The position numbers and the translations under genes were made by a program. A DNA stretch of 64,000 nt from Candidatus Limimorpha caballi (GTDB taxonomy: Bacteria; Bacteroidota; Bacteroidia; Bacteroidales; F082). Under the pieces are notes generated by a model. It had not been told where the DNA came from. It worked only from the letters and a program-made list of their open reading frames with translations, and made no database searches. This document shows, piece by piece, positions 1-7,635 of this stretch. The stretch covers positions 1-64,000 of the forward strand of contig JAGHUX010000007.1 of assembly GCA_018064605.1 (NCBI GenBank), read 5' to 3'. The first letter of the stretch is position 1, and each line of letters starts with the position of its first letter.

Positions 1-220
1 GGGAGTCGAGCAATCTCAACTGTTTGCCCTCCCCAATGACGCCGTCCTTGCGAGCGACCGCAGGGAGTCGAGCAATCTCAACTGTTTGCCCTCCCCAATG
101 ATGCCGTCCTTGTGAGCGACCGCAGGGAGTCGAGCAATCTCAACTGTTTGCCCTCCCCAATGACGCCGTCCTTGCGAGCGACCGTAGGGAGTCGAGCAAT
201 CTCATCTGTTTGTCCTCCCA
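1..220. repeat. 62-bp tandem repeat array (3 full units + partial)
   Basis: Units begin at 1, 63, 125 and 187, each opening with GGGAGTCGAGCAATCTCA. The first three are 62 bp long and nearly identical, differing by a few single bases. The fourth stops after about 34 bp, at 220. The array runs off the left edge, so its true copy number is unknown. There are no unique spacers, so it is not a CRISPR. The core CTTGCGAGCGAC...GAGCAATCTC resembles the short GCGAG...GCAATCTC elements dispersed in many bacterial genomes. That likeness is from memory. Confidence 0.9.
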
Positions 221-307
221 AAACTAAAGGCAATGACGCTGTTTGTTCTAAATATAAACTGAAGAGGGCGAAGCCTGTCTCGGCCCCGCCCTCTTTGTTT
301 GTTATCC

Positions 308-327
308 AGACGGTGCATGCACCGTCT
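308..327. terminator. Perfect 20-bp palindrome behind pruA
   Basis: AGACGGTGCA followed by its exact reverse complement TGCACCGTCT, 8 bp past the pruA stop codon. The right side continues CTAC, giving a CGTCTCTAC end like that of the larger palindrome at 9061-9090. It may end pruA transcription as a hairpin, although no T-run follows on the minus strand. It may instead be one member of a dispersed palindromic repeat family. Confidence 0.5.
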
Positions 328-334
328 CTACGTC

Positions 335-1963
335 TTACTTCGCCAGGAAAGGATAGCCGTATTCCGTCGCCGGCACGAATGTCTCCTTGATGGCACGTGG
401 GTTGGTCCAGCGGATGAGGTTCCACAGGCCGCCGGCCTTGTCGTTGGTGCCTGATGCGCGTGAGCCGCCGAACGGCTGGCATCCCACGACGGCGCCCGTC
501 GGCTTGTCGTTGATGTAGAAGTTGCCCGCCGCATATTTCAGCTTGAGGTCCGCGAGCTGGCGTGCCTTCAGGTCGTTCACGAAGATCGCGCCTGTCAGTG
601 CGTATGGCGATGTCGTGTCGCAAAGCTCGAGTGTCTCTTCATATTTTGCATCTTCATAGACGTAGATCGTGATGATCGGCCCGAAGATCTCCTGCGCCAT
701 CGACTCGTATTTAGGTGTCTTGGCGAGGATGACCGTAGGCTCGACGAAGTAACCGACCGACTTGTCGCATTTGCCGCCGAACACAATCTCCGCGTCGGCT
801 GACGCTTTCGCCCTGTCGATGTAACCCTTGCAGTTGTCGAACGATGCCTCGTCGATGACGGCGTTGACGTAGTTGGTGAAGTCGGTCACGTCGCCCATCT
901 TGATGGTGCTGAGCATGTCGCCGACGATGTCCTTGACTTCCTTCCACATGGAGGCCGGGACGTAGGCGCGTGACGCCGCCGAGCATTTCTGTCCTTGATA
1001 TTCAAAGGCTCCGCGGACGATGGCGCATGCCACCTCGCGCGGGTTGGCAGAGCTGTGGGCGAAGATGAAGTCCTTGCCGCCCGTCTCGCCGACGAGACGC
1101 GGGTATGACCTGTAGTTGTTGATGTTCATGCCGACGCCTTTCCAGAGTCCCTGGAACGTGGCTGTCGAGCCGGTGAAGTGTATGCCGGCGAGGTTGGGGT
1201 TGTTCAGCGCGACGTTGCCGATGAGCGAGCCTTTTCCCGGCAGGAAGTTCACGACGCCGGCCGGAAGACCCGCTTCCATGGCGATCTGCATGATATGATA
1301 GTTGGAAAGCAACGCCGTGCCTGACGGTTTCCAGATCGTGGTGTTACCCATCAATGCCGGTGTCATGTTCAGGTTCGACGCGATTGACGTGAAGTTGAAC
1401 GGTGTCACCGCCATGATGAAGCCTTCGAGCGGGCGGTATTCCACGCGGTTGAGCTGGTCGGGCGTTGACGACGGCTGCTCCGAATAGAGGTTGCCGGCGT
1501 AGTAGTTGTTGAAACGGAAGAAGTCGATTGTCTCGCAGGCCGAGTCGATTTCGGCTTGGAAAGCGTTCTTGCTCTGGCCGAGCATGCAGGCCGCGTTGAT
1601 GCGCGCGCGGTATTTCGTCGCGAGGAGCTGCCCGATCTTCGCCATGATGCTGGCGCGTTCGACCCACGGGGTGTTCTCCCAGTCTTTCTTGGCTTTCATG
1701 GCGGCTTCGATGGCCATGTTCACCTCTTTCTCGCTGACTTTGTGGTACTTGGCCACGACATGCTTGTGGTTGTGAGGCATCACCACCTCGCCCATGTCGC
1801 CGGTGCGTACTTCCTTGCCACCTATTATAATAGGTATCTCCACGACTTCGTTCGACTGTTTCTCAAGTTCTTTCACCAAAGCGTCGCGCTCTGGACTGCC
1901 TGGACGGTATTCCTTCACAGGCTCATTTGCCGGATGTGCAAACTGAAATAAAGCGTTGTTCAT
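335..1963 (-). CDS. pruA: L-glutamate gamma-semialdehyde dehydrogenase
   Basis: This cytoplasmic enzyme performs the second step of proline catabolism, oxidising glutamate-gamma-semialdehyde/P5C to glutamate with NAD. The 542-aa protein is a full-length aldehyde dehydrogenase of the stand-alone group-1 P5CDH type. It has the PFNFTSIASN active-site segment near residue 188, general-base Glu293 in VGETGGKDF and catalytic nucleophile Cys327 in EYQGQKCSAAS. The ATG at 1963 lies about 40 nt after a TAACTTTG promoter box. No putA/prodh gene is adjacent; the next gene is divergent. The identification is secure from motif order and length. Confidence 0.95.
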   Translation of the reverse strand: MNNALFQFAHPANEPVKEYRPGSPERDALVKELEKQSNEVVEIPIIIGGKEVRTGDMGEVVMPHNHKHVVAKYHKVSEKEVNMAIEAAMKAKKDWENTPWVERASIMAKIGQLLATKYRARINAACMLGQSKNAFQAEIDSACETIDFFRFNNYYAGNLYSEQPSSTPDQLNRVEYRPLEGFIMAVTPFNFTSIASNLNMTPALMGNTTIWKPSGTALLSNYHIMQIAMEAGLPAGVVNFLPGKGSLIGNVALNNPNLAGIHFTGSTATFQGLWKGVGMNINNYRSYPRLVGETGGKDFIFAHSSANPREVACAIVRGAFEYQGQKCSAASRAYVPASMWKEVKDIVGDMLSTIKMGDVTDFTNYVNAVIDEASFDNCKGYIDRAKASADAEIVFGGKCDKSVGYFVEPTVILAKTPKYESMAQEIFGPIITIYVYEDAKYEETLELCDTTSPYALTGAIFVNDLKARQLADLKLKYAAGNFYINDKPTGAVVGCQPFGGSRASGTNDKAGGLWNLIRWTNPRAIKETFVPATEYGYPFLAK

Positions 1964-2004
1964 TATCAGAATTTTTAGGGTTTGTAATTCAAAAAATAAT
2001 GGCG

Positions 2005-2012
2005 CAAAGTTA
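2005..2012 (-). promoter_or_regulatory. -7 promoter box of pruA
   Basis: The minus strand reads TAACTTTG, matching the Bacteroidota sigma-ABfr -7 consensus TAnnTTTG, about 40 nt before the pruA start. No clear -33 TTTG is seen at the usual 19-21 bp spacing. Confidence 0.6.
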
Positions 2013-2083
2013 ATGGAATTATTTTTAATTGCCTAAATTTTTTTAAATTTTTTGAAAAATAAAAATTCGGTTGATAATATTAA

Positions 2084-2091
2084 TATTTTTG
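2084..2091 (+). promoter_or_regulatory. -7 promoter box of the DNA methyltransferase
   Basis: TATTTTTG followed by C, 15 nt before ATG 2107. The implied transcription start near 2098 lies downstream of the TTG at 2071, so that upstream in-frame codon cannot be the start. Confidence 0.6.
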
Positions 2092-2106
2092 CAAAAATTT
2101 TTGAAA

Positions 2107-3825
2107 ATGAAGCATCCCAAGGCAGATGTCACGATGATTTCGGATGCGACAGTGCGCAACTGGCGTAAATTGAATCCGAATGTCGATGGAAAACTCACTT
2201 CGAGGGCGAACAAACGCCTCTCGAAGAAGTCGGTGCTGCCTGTGGAATATTTCTCGAATAAGGAAAACATCGTTGTGATTCAACGGTTTGTGGATTTCTG
2301 TAAAGAAAAAAAATATGAGATCGGCGACGTGATGTTTTCCGTCGGAATGAACCTGCTGTCGAAATCAAATCGTTGCGAAACTGTAAAGATGGGCAGCAGT
2401 GCGTCTCAAAAAATCGTTGCTTCTTTGCAGTTGGATTACAAAATCATTTCTGAAATCCTTGATTTTCAATTTCCTGATGATGAGACGGACCTTCTCGGAC
2501 TGGTTTATCAGATGCTGCTCACGGAGGGCGAGAAAAACACCATAGGCTCGTATTACACGCCGTTCAACATCGCGAAGAACATGACGAAAGACCTTGATTT
2601 CTCTCGGGGTCAGACGTTTTTTGACCCGTGCTGCGGCAGCGGTGTCTTCATGCTCGCGCTCGAAAACGCGAGGCCCGAACAGATCTTCGGCTGCGACAAC
2701 GACCCGATTGCCGTGATGCTCGCAAAGTTCAACCTTCTCCTGAAATTCCCCGATGAAGACTTTGAACCTCAAATCTTTTGCTGCGACTACCTCAAAACCT
2801 CTTCACCTCAAACACCTGGATACCTCAAACACCTACAAACCTATATCATCTCGAATCCGCCGTGGGGCGCCGCCATCGTTGATGCCGAAAAAAAGACGAT
2901 TTCAAAGAAGGAGAGCTTCTCGCTGTTTTTTGAGAAGTCGTTTCAACAGCTTGAAAATGATGGAGTTGTAAGGTTTCTCCTGCCGGAGTCAATATTAAAT
3001 GTCAGATGTCATAAGGCGTTTCGTGAGTTCCTTCTGAACAACGGTAACCTTGCCTCAATTTCGTTGTATTCGGACGCTTTTTCAGGAGTCCAGACGAAGT
3101 ATGTTGATGTTGAACTGCGCCGTCAAGATGATGATGATCAACGGGTGAAAGTCATCGAAAACGACAAGACACGTTATGTTTCAAAGTCTTCGTTTCTTTT
3201 GACGAAAAACTTGAACTTCAATTTGTTAAGTGGAAATGATGATAGGATTGTGAGAGGGATTTTGTCGAAGGAGAAATACACTTTGGCTGACAGTGTCTGG
3301 GCTTTGGGCGTGATAACCGGCGATAACCGTCGCAAACTCAAAGACAGGCAGGGCAGGGGACTTGAGCCGATTTTCACCGGAAAGGAAATCGAGCCATATA
3401 CCCTGAAAACGCCGAGAAAGTTTATTGAATACAAACGTGATGATTTTCAACAGGTGGCGAAGGATGAGGTTTATCGTGCTGAGGAGAAATTGGTTTACAA
3501 ATTCATCTCAGACAAGCTGGTCTTCGCATACGACAATACGAGAAGTCTTTTCCTGAACAGTGCTAACATCTTGATTCCCAATATTCCTGGAATGTCGGTG
3601 AAAACGGTGCTCGCGTTTCTGAACAGCGACTTGTATGGATTCCTCTACAAATCACTTTTCGGTGAGATTAAGATTTTAAAAGGAAATCTCATGGAACTGC
3701 CTTTCCCTGAAATTACCGAAAAAGAAGATGAACTGTTGCAAAACCTTGTGAATAAGGTGCTTGCAGGCGACAGAAGCCGAATCGTTGAAATTAACAAAGT
3801 CGTTGAAAAAATCCTTCTCTCTTAA
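2107..3825 (+). CDS. Orphan N6-adenine DNA methyltransferase (Eco57I/TaqI type)
   Basis: Predicted to transfer methyl groups from SAM to adenine N6 in DNA. The 572-aa protein (from ATG 2107) starts with an HTH-like segment ISDATVRNWRKLN (residues 11-23) and a helical region. GSYYTP at 147-152 precedes the SAM-binding motif I DPCCGSG (173-179), and the catalytic motif IV NPPWG lies at 250-254. The C-terminal half, with IEPYTLKTP and NSANILIPN, resembles the TaqI-like target-recognition domain. No endonuclease motif is seen in the protein and no restriction gene lies beside it, so it looks like a solitary methylase. A role in defence or in gene regulation cannot be told apart here. The 3' end is convergent with an NlpC/P60 gene. 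Confidence 0.85.
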   Translation: MKHPKADVTMISDATVRNWRKLNPNVDGKLTSRANKRLSKKSVLPVEYFSNKENIVVIQRFVDFCKEKKYEIGDVMFSVGMNLLSKSNRCETVKMGSSASQKIVASLQLDYKIISEILDFQFPDDETDLLGLVYQMLLTEGEKNTIGSYYTPFNIAKNMTKDLDFSRGQTFFDPCCGSGVFMLALENARPEQIFGCDNDPIAVMLAKFNLLLKFPDEDFEPQIFCCDYLKTSSPQTPGYLKHLQTYIISNPPWGAAIVDAEKKTISKKESFSLFFEKSFQQLENDGVVRFLLPESILNVRCHKAFREFLLNNGNLASISLYSDAFSGVQTKYVDVELRRQDDDDQRVKVIENDKTRYVSKSSFLLTKNLNFNLLSGNDDRIVRGILSKEKYTLADSVWALGVITGDNRRKLKDRQGRGLEPIFTGKEIEPYTLKTPRKFIEYKRDDFQQVAKDEVYRAEEKLVYKFISDKLVFAYDNTRSLFLNSANILIPNIPGMSVKTVLAFLNSDLYGFLYKSLFGEIKILKGNLMELPFPEITEKEDELLQNLVNKVLAGDRSRIVEINKVVEKILLS

Positions 3826-3856
3826 CTTTCCTCTCTTAACTCTCCTCTTTTAACTT

Positions 3857-4561
3857 TTAACCAATTCTCTTTATCGCCGCCAGAAAGTGTGTGTGCTGTC
3901 CGGTCTCCTTGTTGAAGATGCCGGTCTGGTCGATGGAGTCAATCCGTACTTTCCCTGAAGCGTGCAGGATTTTCTCGCCTTCGATGATGATTCCGACATG
4001 CACGATGTGATGCTGTTCATTCTCGAAAAACGCGATGTCGCCCGGCTTCGCCTCCGCGAGGAAATACACGTCATCGCCGCATTTCACCTGCTGCGAGGCG
4101 TCGCGCGGCAACTTTATCCCGACGCTCTTCGCGCAGAGCTGCACGAAACCGGAGCAGTCGATACCGAAAACGGTGCGGCCGCCCCAACGATACGGTACGT
4201 CTAACAGCTGCAATCCGTTGGAAATCATCTCGTTAGGGTTGTGGTCTTGGCTGTTGCAGGGTTCTCCGAAAACAGTCGTTCCGAAAGTGAGAATCTTGCA
4301 GTCGAAAATCTCAACAGGCCTGTTGACGATGCGTTTGTCTGTGGAGACCAATGTGTTGAACGCTTCTTCCGGAATCTCCTGATGCTGTTTCCCGCTGATC
4401 CAGCCCTCGTAGCCGTCGTATTCCATCCTGATTTTCATCCAATCATCTTGGTTTTCAGTCACTTCATATAGGTCGTTGAATAAAAGTTCGGTGACGAGTT
4501 CGCTTTGGTGTGACGGTTCTCTTTTAACACAAACACTTGAATATCTGCAAATTCCGTACAT
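3857..4561 (-). CDS. NlpC/P60 peptidoglycan endopeptidase (C40) with SH3 domain
   Basis: Likely cleaves gamma-D-Glu-meso-DAP bonds in peptidoglycan. The 234-aa form starts MYGICRYSS and has a bacterial SH3-like region (about 8-60). The C40 domain follows, with catalytic Cys136 in GIDCSGF, His188 in HHIVHVG and probable third polar residue His200. An in-frame ATG ten codons upstream (4591) is possible. MYGIC is preferred because members of this Bacteroidota family typically begin there and the -7 box at 4607-4614 would leave almost no leader for the longer form. No signal peptide is visible, so it may act in the cytoplasm on recycled peptides or leave by another route. Confidence 0.85.
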   Translation of the reverse strand: MYGICRYSSVCVKREPSHQSELVTELLFNDLYEVTENQDDWMKIRMEYDGYEGWISGKQHQEIPEEAFNTLVSTDKRIVNRPVEIFDCKILTFGTTVFGEPCNSQDHNPNEMISNGLQLLDVPYRWGGRTVFGIDCSGFVQLCAKSVGIKLPRDASQQVKCGDDVYFLAEAKPGDIAFFENEQHHIVHVGIIIEGEKILHASGKVRIDSIDQTGIFNKETGQHTHFLAAIKRIG

Positions 4562-4606
4562 TTTGAAAAGATTTTTAAATTTTTTAGTCAAACATTAACT
4601 TTTTTG

Positions 4607-4614
4607 CAAAAGTA
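4607..4614 (-). promoter_or_regulatory. -7 promoter box of the NlpC/P60 gene
   Basis: The minus strand reads TACTTTTG followed by C, about 46 nt before the preferred start at 4561. Confidence 0.5.
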
Positions 4615-4690
4615 CATGAAAAATTTGTACTTTTACAATTTCTTAAGAATAAATGTCGTTTGAAAAATATTTTTATCTAAGATATTGAAT

Positions 4691-6742
4691 ATGAGTGATT
4701 TGAAAAATATTTTGGAAAAGATAAGACACAGTCGTTTCAGCATATCGAAGTTGTTTATTATGGTTTTCGCCGTTGCCGCCGTCGTGTCCATGATGCCTCG
4801 CAACTCGAAATTCAAGTATGAGTTTCAGAAAATGCGTCCGTGGAGGCACGAGGTGCTGTACGCCCCGTTCGACTTCCCGATTTACAAGTCGGCGGAACAA
4901 TACGAATCGGAACTTGAGGCGGCCGGCGGGAAAGTCCATCCGATTCTCGTGTACGACGTGCAGTCGGCGAGAAACGGCAGGGACCAGATGCTGTACCTGT
5001 TTGAAGAGAACTATTCCGGCAGCGACAAGGAAAAATACAAGGATGTGGCCATGCGTGTGTTCGACTCGATACAGGACATCGGGGTGCTGACGGGCTCCGG
5101 CGCCGTCAACAGCCTGAGACCTGGCGACCTCGTCGATGTCGTGAAGCAAAGGGTGGTGACGGAGATGGACATCGCCGACGTGTTCACCATGACATCGGCG
5201 GCGGGTGCCGTCAGACACATGCTTGACACGGTGAGCGATGACGACAGGAGGGATTTTCTCAACAACCTGGTTCTCAGCTCGTTGCGGCAGAACGTGGCCT
5301 ATTCGGAGAGTCTGACGACGCAGGCGATGGATGTCGCGCAGAGCCGTGTCCTCCCGACGTTCGGCATGGTGCACAAAGACGAGTTGATAATCAGCACAGG
5401 TGATGTCGTGACAGAAGACAAATACATCATAATCAATTCATTGATAGAGGAATACAAGAACCTTTACTCCGACGCTTTCCTGAATAACAACAGTGTCGTC
5501 TTCGGCCAGGTGCTCCTCGTGGCGATAGTGTTCATGATAATGTTTTTCATCGTCAAGATGTATCATCCCGAGCTGTTCGCGCAGACGAAGTTCATACTGA
5601 TGATAGTCACGCTGATGCTGCTGATGATTCTGCTGTCGTTCCTCGTCGTGAGATACATGCATGACTATATGAACGTCGTCCCGATCCCGTTGCTGGCCAT
5701 GCTGCTCGTCTCATTCTACGATTCGCGCGTCGCGATAGCCGTCCAGATCATGTCGGTGCTGCTGATCTGTTTCTCGGTGTCGAATCCGTTCCAGTATTTC
5801 GTCATACACATCATCGTGTCGCTTGTCGCGATTTACATGATGACGAGGAGGCGTGACAGGGCGGGGTTTTTCATGGCGTCGCTGTCGGTTTTCGTCACGT
5901 ATGTCGTGCTGTATTCGGGCTTCACGTTGGTGTTTGACGGCAACTTCGACAGGACGTATTTCAACGACGTTAAGCTTTATGCCGTCGCCTCGATGCTCAC
6001 GATGCTCGCGTTGCCTATAACCTATTTGATCGAGAGGGTCTTCGGCCTCGTCACCGACCTGACACTTGTGGAGCTGAGCAACACCAACAGCCCGCTGCTG
6101 CGGCGTCTGTCGCAGGATGCCCCCGGCACCTTCCAGCACGCCATGCAGGTCGCCGACCTCTGCGAAGACGTGATTTACAACATCGGCGGCGACGCCCTGC
6201 TAGCACGCACCGGCGCGATGTACCACGATGTCGGCAAACTCGCGAACCCCGGCTTTTTCGTCGAGAACCAACGTGGGTACAACCTCCACGAGGACCTCTC
6301 CAACGAGGAGAGCGCGCAAATCATCATCAGCCACGTCATCGACGGCATCGAGATATGCGACAAATATCATGTTCCGGAGCAGATCAAAGACTTCGTGCGC
6401 ACCCACCACGGGACACGCCGCACCGAGTATTTCTACCGCCAGGAGCTGAAGGAGAACCCCGATGTCGATGAGAACGACTTCAAATATCACGGCCCGATAC
6501 CATTCTCGAAAGAGACCGCGGTGCTGATGATGTGCGACGCCGTCGAAGCCGCCGCGAGAAGCCTGCCTGAAAAAACGGAGACAGCCATCAACACATTGAT
6601 TGACAATATAATAGACACACAGGTCAACGCCGGACAGTTCGACAACACCAACATGACTTACCGTGATGTCATGACCGTCAAGAAGGTGCTTAAGAAGAAA
6701 CTGGCCAGCATATATCACGTGAGGATTGCGTATCCTGATTAA
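4691..6742 (+). CDS. 7TM-HD family phosphohydrolase (PgpH/YqfF-like)
   Basis: 683-aa membrane protein from ATG 4691; an in-frame TTG two codons earlier is rejected. One N-terminal transmembrane helix (about 15-35) is followed by about 250 residues of 7TMR-HDED extracytoplasmic domain, then about seven membrane helices. The C-terminal HD domain shows TFQHAMQVADL, YHDVGKL, SHVIDG, HHGTRR and CDAVEAAARSL, so the full HD metal-ligand set is present. Characterised relatives (Listeria PgpH) hydrolyse cyclic di-AMP. Applying that substrate here is inference. It stands upstream of nfnA with a 29-bp gap and may be co-transcribed. Confidence 0.88.
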   Translation: MSDLKNILEKIRHSRFSISKLFIMVFAVAAVVSMMPRNSKFKYEFQKMRPWRHEVLYAPFDFPIYKSAEQYESELEAAGGKVHPILVYDVQSARNGRDQMLYLFEENYSGSDKEKYKDVAMRVFDSIQDIGVLTGSGAVNSLRPGDLVDVVKQRVVTEMDIADVFTMTSAAGAVRHMLDTVSDDDRRDFLNNLVLSSLRQNVAYSESLTTQAMDVAQSRVLPTFGMVHKDELIISTGDVVTEDKYIIINSLIEEYKNLYSDAFLNNNSVVFGQVLLVAIVFMIMFFIVKMYHPELFAQTKFILMIVTLMLLMILLSFLVVRYMHDYMNVVPIPLLAMLLVSFYDSRVAIAVQIMSVLLICFSVSNPFQYFVIHIIVSLVAIYMMTRRRDRAGFFMASLSVFVTYVVLYSGFTLVFDGNFDRTYFNDVKLYAVASMLTMLALPITYLIERVFGLVTDLTLVELSNTNSPLLRRLSQDAPGTFQHAMQVADLCEDVIYNIGGDALLARTGAMYHDVGKLANPGFFVENQRGYNLHEDLSNEESAQIIISHVIDGIEICDKYHVPEQIKDFVRTHHGTRRTEYFYRQELKENPDVDENDFKYHGPIPFSKETAVLMMCDAVEAAARSLPEKTETAINTLIDNIIDTQVNAGQFDNTNMTYRDVMTVKKVLKKKLASIYHVRIAYPD

Positions 6743-6771
6743 TTTGAGTCAATAATGTTAAAAACAAAAAT

Positions 6772-7620
6772 ATGTATAAAATCGCAAGAAAAAAGGAGCT
6801 TAATCCGACTGTGACACAGATGGAGATAGAGGCTCCGATGGTTGCAAGGAAAGCGCTGCCGGGGCAGTTCATCATCCTCCGCGTCAGTGAGGAGGGTGAG
6901 CGCATCCCGTTGACAGTCGCCGGCTGCAACAAGGAAGAAGGAACAGTGAAGGTCATTTTCCAGATTGTGGGAAGCACAACGGAACAGCTCAACCATAAGA
7001 AGGAAGGCGAGTACATCCAGGACTTTGTGGGTCCGCTCGGGAGGGCCACGGAGACGGAGGGCAGGAAGAGAGTGTGCATCGTCGGCGGCGGCGTGGGCAA
7101 CGCCATCGCACTGCCGGTCGCCGAAGAGTTCCACCGTCTCGGAGCCAACGTGACAAGCATCATCGGCTTCCGCGACAAGAACCTCGTGATCCTTGAAGAC
7201 GAATTCAGAGCCTGCTCCGACAGAGTCATCATGATGACGGACGACGGCTCATACGGCCGTCACGGCAACGTCACCGTGCCGCTCAAGGAACTGCTTGAGG
7301 CCGGCGAGACATTCGACGAAGTCATCACAATAGGCCCCGGCATCATGATGAAGTTCGTGGTCGCCACAGTCAAGCCCTTCAACATCCCGGTCACGGTGTC
7401 GATGAACCCAATCATGATCGACGGCACGGGCATGTGCGGCGGCTGCCGTCTCACCCTCAACCAGAACGGAAGGAAAGTCACGAAGTTCGCCTGCGTTGAC
7501 GGCCCCGACTTCAACGGCTATGAGGTCGATTTCGACGAAGCCATGTCACGTGGCAGAATGTATTTCGACTTCGAGCGTCATGCGCATGAAGCCACATGCA
7601 ATCTTTACAAAAAAGCTTAA
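6772..7620 (+). CDS. nfnA: NfnA-like FAD/NAD(P)-binding oxidoreductase subunit
   Basis: 282-aa flavoprotein of the dihydroorotate dehydrogenase electron-transfer/ferredoxin-NADP reductase family. The N-terminal FAD domain carries RIPLTVAG, the central pyridine-nucleotide domain has CIVGGGVGNAIALPVAEE, and the C-terminal [2Fe-2S] region has Cys222, Cys225 and Cys241 (GMCGGC...FACVDGP). With NfnB next door it would form the NADH-dependent reduced ferredoxin:NADP+ oxidoreductase, which makes NADPH by flavin-based bifurcation. Gene pairing supports this over a sulfide dehydrogenase reading, although databases use both names. It is separated from nfnB by 15 bp. Confidence 0.85.
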   Translation: MYKIARKKELNPTVTQMEIEAPMVARKALPGQFIILRVSEEGERIPLTVAGCNKEEGTVKVIFQIVGSTTEQLNHKKEGEYIQDFVGPLGRATETEGRKRVCIVGGGVGNAIALPVAEEFHRLGANVTSIIGFRDKNLVILEDEFRACSDRVIMMTDDGSYGRHGNVTVPLKELLEAGETFDEVITIGPGIMMKFVVATVKPFNIPVTVSMNPIMIDGTGMCGGCRLTLNQNGRKVTKFACVDGPDFNGYEVDFDEAMSRGRMYFDFERHAHEATCNLYKKA

Positions 7621-7628
7621 GGAGGAAA
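7619..7628 (+). promoter_or_regulatory. Strong Shine-Dalgarno before nfnB
   Basis: AAGGAGGAA overlaps the nfnA stop codon and lies about 8 nt before ATG 7636. Such a purine-rich site is uncommon among the genes here, most of which show no Shine-Dalgarno. It suggests deliberate translational matching of the two Nfn subunits. Confidence 0.6.
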
Positions 7629-7635
7629 GAATATC

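Noticed and set aside
1-220. CRISPR-like array
   Set aside because: The 62-bp units are directly abutting, with no unique spacers and no cas genes nearby.
78-623. 181-aa minus-strand frame at the left edge
   Set aside because: It overlaps the pruA 3' end in another frame and is built largely from the tandem repeat; no family-like segments.
2071-2106. TTG start for the methyltransferase
   Set aside because: The -7 box at 2084-2091 would place transcription start downstream of it; ATG 2107 has a family-like N-terminus.
4591-4591. Upstream ATG for the NlpC/P60 protein
   Set aside because: It would leave almost no leader after the -7 box, and the family N-terminus begins at MYGIC (4561). Not fully excluded.
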